This document shows, one piece after another, positions 23,841-35,236 of a stretch of 64,000 nt of DNA. Position 1 is the stretch's first letter, and the number at the start of each line of letters is the position of its first letter. A program made the translations under genes and the position numbers. The stretch lies in assembly GCA_963971285.1 (NCBI GenBank), contig OZ020257.1, positions 13,468,602 through 13,532,601 on the forward strand, in the 5' to 3' direction. The DNA comes from Astropecten irregularis (Eukaryota; Echinodermata; Asteroidea; Paxillosida; Astropectinidae). The notes beneath the pieces were generated by a model. That model did not search any database and was not told where the DNA came from. It worked only from the letters and a program-made list of their open reading frames with translations.

Positions 23841-24085
23841 TGGGGCCAATTTCAAGTTGCTGTTTAGCACAAAAATTTGCTAAGCATGACATTTTTGTCT
23901 TAATAAAAACAGGGTTAACAACAAAATTGTTGTGTTGTGTATCACTTGTGATTGTTCTTTGGCTGTTGTTCACTGACCATATTAAATATCCAATGAATTT
24001 TTTAACGATGGTTTGTTTTATTGGGCAAGACATTTTTGTGCTAAGCAAATTTTTGTGCTTAGCAGCTCCATGAAATTGGCTCCAG
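23841..24085. mobile_element. Family B foldback MITE, copy 4
   Basis: TGGGGCCAATTTCAAG to CATGAAATTGGCTCCAG, ending 57 bases before the exon 9 donor. Confidence 0.85.
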
Positions 24086-24141
24086 GTTGCAACAAAATAT
24101 TGACTAATCTTTACAAATATGGATGGGTTTTATCACCATAC

Positions 24142-24294
24142 CTTGAGAACCTTTCCCGTTGGGCACGATTTACAAATATCATTCTGGGTACCGTCCTCGC
24201 AGGTTCCACACTTGATCAGGTCGCAGCGTTCACACCGGTTCACGGCAGTGTTGCCAAATTTGGTCGGTCCGCAAGACTCCACACACGCTGATCC
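24142..24294 (-). CDS. Exon 9: furin-like repeat
   Basis: Acceptor TTGCAG|GGATCA and donor CTCAAG|GTATGG; symmetric phase 0-0, exactly 51 codons. It encodes GSACVESCGPTKFGNTA, then CERCDLIKCGTCEDGTQ and ICKSCPTGKVLK. A 0-0 single-repeat exon can be skipped without changing frame, so alternative splicing is possible, though nothing in the sequence proves it. A family B MITE ends 57 bases from the donor. Confidence 0.92.
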
Positions 24295-25273
24295 CTGCAA
24301 TGACGGATCAACAAAAGTTTCAAAGACTTCAATCAATTACATTCATGAAAAAAATATATACAAATTTCAAACAACAATGTGGAATTACGTACTGTTGAAA
24401 CCAAGGACAACTTTATAAAATCAAATGTGAATATTCTTGAGAATAAACAAAAACAGAACCAAGAACTTTCACAGATCTCAGTCCTCATTAGAACTTGCAT
24501 CCATTTCCTAAAAAAAAACAAAAAAACAAAACAAACTGAAGATGTTCAATCTTGCTTCTTCTAATAAATTGCTTTTCATAGAACTGTACCGTGAAACTCC
24601 TTGAAAATTGTACTCTAAAAAAGAAACAATATAAAATTTAAAGTACATGTACAAAGTAGCACCTCCACCCCATGAAAGTCTATGAACTGATAATTATGTG
24701 TATGATCTGATGATAATCCTAAGTCATTTGATGTATTTCACTACCTGCAACCATCTTAAACAATGTAAACTGACTTTATAATAAACTGAGAAATAGGGGG
24801 AAACAATAAAAAAGGGCTCTGGTACGTTATTTCAATCTTTCCCTCCTTTATTATTCAAACTGCAGAGATGAACTTATCGAGAGATTATTGACATAATTTC
24901 TTTCGATGTTGGACACTGTCTTGTCATGCAAAGACTACTTAATATATGTGTGGTGTTGTATGGGCATACATGTATGTACATTGTATATCTACATCATCTG
25001 AAAATGGAGAGCCTGGTCGTCATAGTAACGGATGAGGTAATATATATCACCTCCCCCGTCAACATCTGCGACAACATGCTGGATGAGATGTACATGGATC
25101 TGGCCCATGAATCACTGTATGACTCCTGCCAAGAGTTTTTAAGGAGTTATTTTTCCTTGAAAGAAGAAAAAAAATGATTTCACTTACTGATAAACCTGAT
25201 TGAAAATGATAATAATTACAATGTAAATAGAAGGCCTAATAACAATAATAGGCCAAAATAGGGTATTCAGAAG

Positions 25274-25894
25274 ACAGGTTGGCGTCTGAAAGTGAACATT
25301 TGGGAGAGATCGGGAATAAAAGAGACATTTCGATGTACTGTAGATGTACATGTACATGTATCAGCTACAATGTACATGTACATTAATTATAAAGGTAATA
25401 CATGTATCATACTTTGGTTTTTATCTAAGAAATACAGATTCATGGGCAAAAATATCAAGACAGATACAGTAACAGTCATCTGTGAAAATTTCAGTCCCAT
25501 GCAGTGCCCACTTTTTGAGAAAACAGTGAAAAATGGCCAAAGTATTTCTTAAGTCTTTTCTCTTTTATTTTTGATCTTTTAAAAGATCAAACAGATTTTC
25601 TGTCGTTGTTTTACTAATTTCTGGATAAATGCACAATTTCAGGCGGAAACATTTTAACGCAAATTATACGCAAATCTAGTGTGTGAACATTTCTGTTTTG
25701 GTCTCTTATCAAAGTATGCCTTTAAGACATATTTGTCATGTTTGTACTGTCCATATTTTAATAGAAGACATAGAATGCGCTCAATATACATGTAAACATA
25801 TGTCAATTTTAAGTTCATTGGTTTGGAGGATGTTTCAGAAATAGGTTATAGTAAAGTTTAGAGCACAACCCTATGGGAATGTCTCCCAAAGTAC
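25274..25894. mobile_element. Family G element, copy 2, split by a family A MITE
   Basis: Left AGACAGGTTGGCGTCTGAAAG, right AATGTCTCCCAAAGTACC, matching the 12.2 kb copy. The interruption lies at a different place, 25389-25725. Confidence 0.75.
25389..25725. mobile_element. Family A TTAA-flanked MITE, copy 4
   Basis: ATAAAGGTAATACATG to AAAGTATGCCTTTAA. The corresponding empty site in the other family G copy reads TATTTAAAGACAC, consistent with TTAA target duplication. Confidence 0.8.
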
Positions 25895-26181
25895 CCATTG
25901 ATCAGGGTAATTATAATTATTATATGTTCACACTCATGCAGTTTCAGATTTCATTTGCCCATTTGAACTACATATTTTCCATGATCAGATGATTACATTG
26001 AACTACATATTGATTATTACATACATGTACATGTATGTATTTGTATGACTTTGCACAATATTATAATGAGTGCACCACACCTTGCAATGTTTATGTGAGA
26101 AAAAAACCCACTTAATTCCGCCTTTGCTGTAACAATGTTATCCACTATCCAGGGACAATGAGAACAATGCCCGCCTTATTA

Positions 26182-26194
26182 GTTGCCCGGCAAC
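26182..26194. promoter_or_regulatory. X-box-like palindrome GTTGCCCGGCAAC
   Basis: A perfect 13-base palindrome that fits the RFX factor X-box (GTYRCC, 0-3 bases, RGYAAC). It is intronic. Function is inferred from motif only. Confidence 0.35.
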
Positions 26195-26488
26195 GAGGAA
26201 ACAGATCCAAGTGCACATGATAAAACCTGTACATGTGTACGTGCAGAGCGTGTACGTGCCACGTGGTATGAAATAGACACAAGGCATTGCCTTTATTTAG
26301 CAACTATTACGTGGAATTTTCCACATTATTCTGCACCCTTGCTCAGTATTGTGATGCCTGACCACTCCGTGGGGGAAAAAACCCATTCATAAGCTACGTT
26401 GGTCTCACTATGGCTTCATGCCAATATTTGTTTGTCTTTATTAAAATTCTCTCATATTTTCAATGTATCTAAGCCTAATACATGATTG

Positions 26489-26853
26489 GTAAAGGTGAAA
26501 GAACAGCACTCACACTTTGTCTAATCCAACATACACAAAATAACACTCCTGTGAAAATTTGAACTCAATCAGACATCAGAGTCACAAGAAAATAGCGAAA
26601 ACCAGACTCAATTTTTCTTATAAAACATAAAGAATGTTTTTGATCTTACCCCGAGATCAAAACTGTTTTCGACCTTTGTTTTACTAATTTCTGGATAAAT
26701 ACACCATTGCAGGCGGAAATATTTACAGTAATGAGTATGTTTCTACCAGCACCATCTTCATATACTCTGTAAGTTATATACATAAATGTGTGAACATTTA
26801 TGATTGGGTAAGTTACAAAACCTGTTCTGCAATGTACATGTACATACCTTTAA
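26489..26853. mobile_element. Family A TTAA-flanked MITE, copy 5
   Basis: AAAGGTGAAAGAACAGCAC at the left, TACATACCTTTAA at the right, with the GATCTTACCCCGAGATC hairpin inside. The left TTAA has drifted. Confidence 0.75.
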
Positions 26854-28568
26854 GTACAATTTTATTTTTAAGAAAGAGGGAATTTATTGATATATCCATT
26901 TACCAGTAATGAAAATGCATAAGGTTTATCATAATAATTGTCCCTGCAGTATCATTGCAGTTTAAATTTCAGTCAAATGTGATCCAAATGCCATAGGTTG
27001 GCGATGAATGAAAAGATGGCGTAAAAAGACGAGGATCGCTGCTAAAATTAGACGCAACCTGTGACAAGAATGGGTGTGCTTAGATGCGTGTGTGAGAGAG
27101 GGGGGAGGGGAGGATATAGCAAGGCAGGGACGGCCGGCCGCAGACAGCCACACGGAGCTCTCATCTTATAATGCGGTCTGCATATTCCCAACATGAGTTC
27201 AAAAGTTCAACGCAGCAGTCCGACGACGATATAAAACCACATACTATGCAACATCAACAAAAAAACCTGCTAAGGAAAGCAATTGTCGACAGACTGTGGA
27301 CTGGCTTGTGAGAATGCATACACAATACGGGTTTCTCATCCATACGAATATTGCCTCCTTGGCATTAATATGCAGCAAACCAAAGCCAACAATTGAGGCT
27401 CTGGGCAATCTGGGTCCCAAGAGTCTAGATGTGGGAAGGGGGATTGGGAAGGGGAGGCCAAACGGAGTGCTTCACTAGGTGGCAGACTGGATGAGCTTTT
27501 TGCTATGAGCAGTGAATGTGTATTAAAATAAAAATCAAAATTGTCAATGTCTAGATCGGTGATGGCGACCTTTGCATCGTTTAGTATTGTTCTGATTGTT
27601 AGTTTGCAAAACCACTTTATACAAAAATGCGCAAATTTAACCATGCAATTGCAAGGTTTGAAGCTTAACTCACACTTGTGTGAATCTTTGAAAAGTGAAC
27701 AAAGAAAACTTGACTGGAGTGGGATTCGAACCGGTCACCTCCTGACATTGTACCAATTCAGTGACCAATTATGGACACCACCAACATAGGGCTGGAAAGC
27801 TCAGTTGGTAAGAGCGCTGGTACGGTATTCCGGAGGTCACTGCATGGTTCAAATCATGCTAGGGCTGTGCATTCACGGGTAATTTTGGACCCGAGTACCC
27901 TTTGCCCAAACGGGCGGGTACCCGGGTACCCGCGATATAATATAAAACATAAGAAATTAAGAACCCGGAAGTATGTTGCGTAATGGCCGTTGGTGAGTAC
28001 CGTATCGGGGCTCCGAGCCAGGCGTGCTAAAAAAATACCAGACCTTCCCCAAAACACCCCGACCTTTAGCGGATTTCGGCTATTTTTAGGGGTGCCGAAT
28101 TTTAGTTTACGCTATTTCTACCGACATGACAGGCCAAGCAAAAGTTAGCGTGATCTTTTTTCCGACATCGAACACCGACATCAAACACGATGTATGCATT
28201 GTCAGGGTTGTTATTTCGTTGCGTGTTCCCCGTAAAATATTCTGACCACCCCGTAAATCGCATTTTCCTGATCAGCTAAATCTTACTTGAATTTCAGTCG
28301 GTAATTTTGTCCAGTTGGCCAATTAGAAGAAACACACTTTTCACGTACATGTGCTAGATCTTAAGAAATAACGTGAGAAAAATTACTAGGGCGACAAACG
28401 CATTATTAAAGGTACACGCCGGCCTCGTTGCGCTTTTTTGGGCGCTTTTTGGCGCCAATGCATGCCTTTATCATGACTGGAAAGGTCTTCTAAAAGTAGA
28501 ATAGAATATTTCACACAAATAAACGGTAAAATTGAGCCGTTTTCATGAAAAATACGAAAAACCGTAAG

Positions 28569-28616
28569 TCACGTGGGTTTTCTGAGTCAAAATTTTGACT
28601 CAGAAAACCCACGTGA
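28569..28616. repeat. 48-bp perfect palindrome
   Basis: Two 24-base arms meet at AAAATTTT with no spacer. Each arm contains CACGTG (E-box) and TGAGTCA (AP-1-like). Confidence 0.95.
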
Positions 28617-29195
28617 TCATGTGTTAGTTTCACTCTTCCAGTCGTTTAAAAGCTGTTTTTACTATACAAAATTTAGTATAACTTTTTGTTTAATCGCTGG
28701 TTTTCTTTTAACCAAACCTTAACTGTTCGACCTGGGTATTTCCTTTTTAAAATTAAGAATTTCCAACGCGATAAAGCAACATTTAAATGCCAAATTTAGA
28801 ATTTATAAAAGACCGGTAACTGTGCGGGTGCCTACCACCTCTGCAGACACAGCCCGTGGGGTTTTGCGACGCATTCAGCCCGAGGCACGGGCCCGTGATT
28901 ACCACCAGTGCGGTCCACGCTCCCGGCCCCGTACGTGTAGCTTTTTTGATGCGAGACCGTGCGTTGAGTCACTCATCACCCGGTCTCCGTTGCATTTGGG
29001 GGGGGGGGGGGGGGGGGGATTTTCAAGCCGCGGAGCAAGAAAGCCTCGAGATAATTTCTTTTATACATGAAAATCATTTATGCCATCATAACCTTTTTGT
29101 GTGCTTCTCAAAATTATATTTTGTGTATAGGCCTATGTGGAAATCGTTTTGGTCCCTCGAAAATTGTTTCATCGATTCATGCCCTCAAAAACCTT

Positions 29196-29545
29196 TGCGT
29201 CAAATCACAAACATTACATCAACTCGCAATCGTTGCGTAAACTCACAAATGTTGCGTCAACTCGCAAACATTACGTCAACTCGCAAACATTACGTCAACT
29301 CGCAAACATTGCGTCAACTCGAAAACATTACGTCAACTCGCAAACATTGCGTCAACTCGCAAACATTGCATCAACTCGCAAACATTACGTCAACTTGCAA
29401 ACATTGCATCATCTCGCAGACATTACGTCAACTTGCAAAGATTACGTCAACTCCCAAACGTTGCATCAACATGTACGCAAACATAACGTCAACTCGCAAA
29501 CATTCCGTCAACTCACAAACATTGCATCAACTCACAAACATTTTG
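29196..29545. repeat. 19-bp minisatellite, about 18 units
   Basis: Unit close to ACATTACGTCAACTCGCAA, with ACATTGCGTCAACTC variants. Because 19 is not divisible by three, every forward frame shows a 19-residue periodic peptide and stays open by chance. Confidence 0.92.
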
Positions 29546-32500
29546 TGAATAATTCTGAAAAGTCTTATGTTTTCAACAGACAGACGGATTCGCCTAATTC
29601 AGTAATTGTTTATGTTTTGCCTATGATTTTTCCATCGTTTACGGCTTGAACGTACGTGAATCGGGTTCCTAGAATTCTCATACGGCAGCTGCAACATTTA
29701 GTCACAGCTATGAGCACCAGTCTAAAACCATTGGTGTGCCACATCCTTCTAACACTTGTTACGGCTGGAAATGCGTATACGCTAACCTTCGACCTTATTT
29801 TGATTTCCGTTAATTAACCCTAATTAAACGACTTATTTCTGATTATTTTTTTCACGAAAACCTTCATCCAGTGTTCTAGAAATATTGTGTTATACTCTGC
29901 ACTCTTCATTTTTTTGGACTTTGAAGCCGGCGTGTACCTTTAAGACGTAATCACGATGCATTGTGCACATGGTCAGCATGGTAATCCCGAATGTTCCATG
30001 ACTGGTATCCGCCCCACACACGGCAACGCGTAATAGCCACGATGTCAAAACAACGTGCACCAGTCTCGACCACGTGTGGGCAGGAAGACTACATACTGTA
30101 TACACCGAACGTACTGTGTGTGTGCACGGTGTGGGCTCGGTCTGTTCCGATGGTCTGCCGTACGCGGTAGGATTTTTGGTCGGTACATGTAGGCCTACAT
30201 CGCGGCCGGGGTGCGTCGCGTTGTCGGGTACCGTAGATCGCGGCCGGACTGCGTCGATAATTGTGGCTCGCTGCCGGCTTCGGTACAGATTTGCGGTAAA
30301 TAATCTGCTTTTGACATTGCAAAAAACTACCAATTTTGCAGGTCAGTGATGTATTATATGAAAAAGGGCATGTTTGTTATTTTTTTACGGGTAATAGAAT
30401 CGAAAAAATGGAGCCGGGTACTCGATGGTTTCGGTCGGGTTTCGAGTACCCGGGTAGAACGCACAGCCCTAAATCATGCTTCAGTAAATTTTTCTTTGTA
30501 TATCTTTCGGTGGCATATCAAGTTGAACATTTAGTTTCGGCCTTAAATACATGTATCTGACCGTACTATTTTAATATTCGGACAGATTCTTATCGTCGTG
30601 AGCAATGGCGGCTCTATCTCAGAATGTGACAATGTGTACATCAGAAACCTGCCATTTTATAAGTACACATACATTAAATATGCAAAGATAATCTTTACGG
30701 AAAAAAAAACCCAACACAGAAACACATGCGTCCTTCTCTTCAATCCTTTGTTTACAGTGCATGTCCAAATGATCAATTTCATGCTTCGAGAATCTGTTAA
30801 GTGTACTTAAGACGAGATGGCCTATGGGGATGAATAATGTTTACATTCATTTGGGAGACTTAATCAAATAATCCAGCGCTAGGTATTCATTACTTCATCT
30901 TCTGCGAGACATTTTTTTTGCTTTTGGTCTTTTTATTATTTCGTTCTTATGGATAAGATAGCATGATAGCATTACTGAAACATGTTCTTAGGGGGTCTTT
31001 GCAGCCGTCACGACATAAAGGAAGATCCTTTAGTCCAAAAATTGGACAAGGATGTCAGTATTCAATTATTTGTATGCAACCCAGAGGGGCTTAGCATGCA
31101 TGTACATATGTAGAATACACAATCCATATCATCACATGCAAAATATCAGCAAAGCTTTGAGAGAATAGATGCAATTTACCATTACGATATTACATGTACA
31201 CTGTATTGCAATTAGTATGCAATTACGTGTACAGGATGCCTTTTTTAATTTCATTTTATATTCATGATTTGCTGTGGGCTATCAAACAAAATCTTTTGAC
31301 CAAACAAATCTAAAAAGTGTCAAATTATGATCAATTTCTGAATTCTTGTCATGATACCATACATATGTAGATCATAGTGTTTACATGGATTGTAAATGTT
31401 GTGTATTTCTATTTATGTGCATAATTTGTGATTTTCTGTACAGTTAAAGAAGATGAAAATAAACCAAACCAAACCAAACCAATCATTTTGTAAAAGAAAT
31501 TACATGTATAATTGATGCATTGCTTTGGTTTTCTACTTCGCTTATGACATTGATTTTTTTCTGTTTCAATATTTATTAGCCAAGATACTTTGATGTCTTT
31601 TATCTTCATAGTACCATGGCAATATGCAAACTAACTGTCCGTGGCAGAATTGCTTGTCTCACTATCCCACTTTCAAATAACATTTCAATTAGACACTGTG
31701 TGGGCGGCCATTTGTCAGCAACGGGACAAGATCCTCAGGCAATATTATTGCAATTATAACACGACGTAGCCATTAGCACATCACGCATGGCAGGATATCA
31801 TTAAGAATCTGCAGTATTCACTGTACATGTACTTGTACAAGTCAAAAACAAGCATGTACTTGTAGACCATCATTTGTACATGTAACTGTCAGTTTTGGCG
31901 ACAAATTTTTGAGAGACAAACTTTTGAAAATGTTGCAGAATCTGCCCCCCCCCCTGAAAGTTGTTTGTATTTTTGACAGTGCATACTGTACATGTATCCC
32001 CCCCAATGGATAGCCTACCAACATGACCAAGTCAAATTACAGTGTATGCATGAACATTATTGATAAAACAATCACAATTTGTAAGAAGCAGCAATCGTTT
32101 TCTGTTAAAGAGAAATTTGCAAGTAATGCAACACGGCCTGTCTTCAAAATTCCTGAGTTAAGTTTTCAAACATAAATAAATTCTGGCTCTGATTACTTAT
32201 GACACAAACATGACAAATACTCATTCTGAAGATCTGCTAATGAAAACAGTTATGCCTATATCATCTTTCAAATTTACGATGTTCCTCGCGACCATTTGCA
32301 AGACTTTCAAGAAAATGGCCCCTAATTCTTTTTTTTCCGAAGACATAAACATCATCTTGACAGCAGTCGTGTTTGTTATTGAGATGTTCAGAGCCCCCGC
32401 ACACAGAAGCCTTACAAACATGTATCCATCACTCTTGGCACAGTGCCAAAAAGATGCGATTTACAGACTGCATCATCAACGGCCACCTTGTGTCCACCGT

Positions 32501-35107
32501 CTGCGCACACAGTCCTGGCGCTGCGCCAAGAAATTGCCAGACACCCAGGGAGACCTTTCTTATTATTAATGTATCCCGGAGGTCAATAAACTTTCTCTTA
32601 ACTTGCCTCGGTGCGACGACGCGGGACGTTTCTGTGGGTTCACTCTCGCGGGGCCTGAGCCCGAGCGTAGTCATGTGCGTCATCATGAATGATTGTCTGA
32701 ATGGCTTCGGGCCATTTTCTTCCATCTTCACGTTTTCTTTTTTACATTTGTCGAGGGATGGGGGGTGAGATGAATAATTTGCGGGGGAGGCGAGGGTGCA
32801 AGTTACAGGGTTGGTGCAAAGTGGGCCCACGAACGTATCAAGAGAAAAAATCACACCGTAAAATATACTGCACGAACTAGAAAGCAGAATTTAACAATTA
32901 AATGAAAGTAAACAAGTAAATACTGTACATACCTGGATTTACACAATTTAGGTATGGATACATGTATGGATACATGAATTACACTGTATGTATGACAAAT
33001 CATGGTACCCAAAATGACAAATGTAGTGTCTAAAAATCTTGCAGTTAATGTCAAATAGGTTTTTAATTTGATTAAACATACAAAGATCCTGCTTGGATTG
33101 AATCACATCAGGTCCTCTTGTAACTCCAAGCATTTATTATAAAAAAGAGGGTTTATTTATTTTCAAATCCGAAATTTGCTTCAGATTATGAGATGCATAC
33201 TTGTATAAAAAAGATAAGAAATTGGTTTTGTGCAAAGCTCTGTAATTGTTTCCAAAGAAGTAACGTGTGTACGTGCCAATTAACAAATCGTAGGATTTAG
33301 TTCAAAATGGACTTTTTGCTCACTCTGAATGGAAATAAATCACTGATTCACCGATCAAGAACTCCATAAATGTACAAACATATATGTAGGCCATAATTTG
33401 GATCCTTTTACAAATGGATGCCTCACTGCACAATCAGACATACTGACAACTTAATACAGAAGGAAAGTCAAGCAAATGTGCTTGGCTGAGCGCTCAAAAT
33501 TGACAACTGATTCCTAGCGGCGTTATGTCCGCGCAAGCTGCTGAAGTAATCAGTTCAATTTTTTTATGAAAAGGAAGGGAGGGGGGGGGGGGGTTACTCA
33601 GGACGAAGCTGACATTTGAGTTTTAATTGACCAGTTTTATGGAGTGCAGCACACATAGGGGGCCTACATGAATGTATGTGGGAGTCTGGCTGGAATGTGA
33701 GGAATAAAAGGTAATGGATATTCGAACCTTCGTGGGATGCCTAGACAGTGCCAAGGAATGTGATCCTTATGGCAGTATTTACCGGCCAATGTTTTGCTGA
33801 ATTGTTCTAGTATGTGCTTTCTATGTGTCTGGATATCTGTTTCGAACTATTGTGATCTGCACCACATCTCGAAAGGTCATTTGCACACAAGATGACATTA
33901 TTTTGCTCAAGTTTCCAAATCTATACAGATGTAGATACTATGTAACACAAGACACGTGCAACCTTTTGTGTTCAATTACAATTACGCAAATAAAAAAACA
34001 ACAAATTCTGTGGCACTGATATCAAACTTTTTAACTTCTGAATGAATTTCAAATGGTTAACGATGAACATTATTGTTGAAAGACTTTCTGGGTTGAAACA
34101 ACTCAATTCTTCGCAACCTTTTGGCCCCATATTTAAAATGCAGGCAGCTATAAAGGAGAGCACGGAACATGTATTATTGAAACATGAATGATGCAATGTG
34201 CATGGCTGTATTGCAGAAAAAGGTGTCACCCATCACCCATCAGAATTATTTATTGTGGTTTTCTGCTTTTCTAGAAGTGAACCACTGCAAACACGTAGTT
34301 AGGAATCAGCTATAAGGTCTGTGCTACATGTAGTAGAAGCTAAGGAAGCTGCCAGAGCTTAAAGGTGTGTCTGGCATAACAACAACTAACTTACAGTAGC
34401 CAAACAAGCCAAATGTTAGTACTGTTTAACAAGAATTATAAAACTGGTCTGTATGAATAATTCCAGAATTTGCAATATTTTCGCAGTGAGAATCAATGAT
34501 TTTTTTTTTTGTAAAAAAATGTAATCATTTTTGGTTACAAAAATAAAATCTATCAGACTTGTTTTCATGTACACTGTAAATCTAACAATATTTTAGATTT
34601 ATTCAAGATATATGGTGTATCTTGGTGTAATTAAGACTTGGGATGGCAAGATAGGATTGCTGAAACAGAAATAGGGCTTAAAACCAGTCATATCTGCATG
34701 TATATCTAACAATGAGGGGTGTCGAAATTTAGAGACACAGACTAGTTTGCTGAACACTGAATGCACAGACTTTGGCATGAGCCATTTTGTGAGTCATGAC
34801 CGCTGAACGGTGAACATCATTCTTTCCATGTTGAAGTCTGCGTCAGAGGGATAACCAATTACATGACCCAATGTCACAAGACGTTTCTGTCACGTCTTGT
34901 ACATTGCACCGCGTCCTTTCCAATCACTTTCATAACCTGATTTTCATGTTCAGTGATGTAGAATTAAATGAGAGTTCTAAATTTTAGTGCACTGCACATA
35001 AATTTGTGTTTGATTGTTCATTTTGCCATTTGTTGTTATGGTGTGCAAATTTAGCTGGGGTTGAGAACAGTGAAGAATATCCAAAACTGCATAATGGATC
35101 ATTGAGA

Positions 35108-35236
35108 GTTTATAACATGCAAGTAATAAACTGCTTCAAACTACTCATCAGCCAAAATAATGACCCCAAATATATAAAATGCTTGGAGCTAGGAGGGCCT
35201 GACGTTTCAATCCTATCAGGATCTTTCTCAAAGGAT
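35108..35236 (+). repeat. Family D repeat, copy 2
   Basis: AGTAATAAACTGCTTC, CAGCCAAAATAATGACC, GAGGGCCTGACGTTTCAATC and AGGATCTTTCTCAAAGG. The minus strand has a degenerate hammerhead-like core with GAAACGTC. Confidence 0.75.

Larger units (their letters stand above)
18251..24141 (-). other. Intron 9
   Basis: 5.9 kb containing two family B, two family A and one family F MITE plus one SINE. 18.3-20.1 kb holds nothing I recognise. 21.2-21.5 kb is noticeably GC-richer but has no convincing gene. Confidence 0.7.
28406..29943. mobile_element. TTAA-flanked element inside the hAT element
   Basis: Perfect inverted ends AAAGGTACACGCCGGC and GCCGGCGTGTACCTTT, with TTAA at 28406-28409 and 29940-29943. 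It carries a 48-bp palindrome, a poly-G run of about 20 bases near 28998-29018 and a 19-bp minisatellite. No transposase was recognised. Confidence 0.82.
27860..30471. mobile_element. hAT-type non-autonomous element with 8-bp target duplication
   Basis: Inverted ends TAGGGCTGTGC and GCACAGCCCTA, flanked on both sides by AATCATGC (27852-27859 and 30472-30479). An 8-bp duplication with TAGGG-type ends is the hallmark of the hAT superfamily. No transposase frame is visible. About 1.5 kb of the interior is a second, inserted element. Confidence 0.88.
27690..30500. mobile_element. tRNA-derived SINE dimer carrying a nested insertion
   Basis: A minus-strand SINE (GAAAAGTGAACAAAG, TGGGATTCGAACC) faces a plus-strand copy that begins at 27782 (AGGGCTGGAAAGCTCAG). 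The plus copy is broken after ATGGTTCAAATCATGC at 27859 and resumes at 30472 with TCAGTAAATTTTTCTTTG, the normal SINE tail. Confidence 0.85.

Noticed and set aside
28856..29649. Open frames of 230 and 170 codons
   Set aside because: They are produced by the 19-bp minisatellite and a poly-G run; the peptide period equals the DNA unit, and no domain is present.
32373..32854. Overlapping 131- and 141-codon frames on both strands
   Set aside because: GC-rich stretch lengthens frames on both strands; neither has a recognised motif or splice context.
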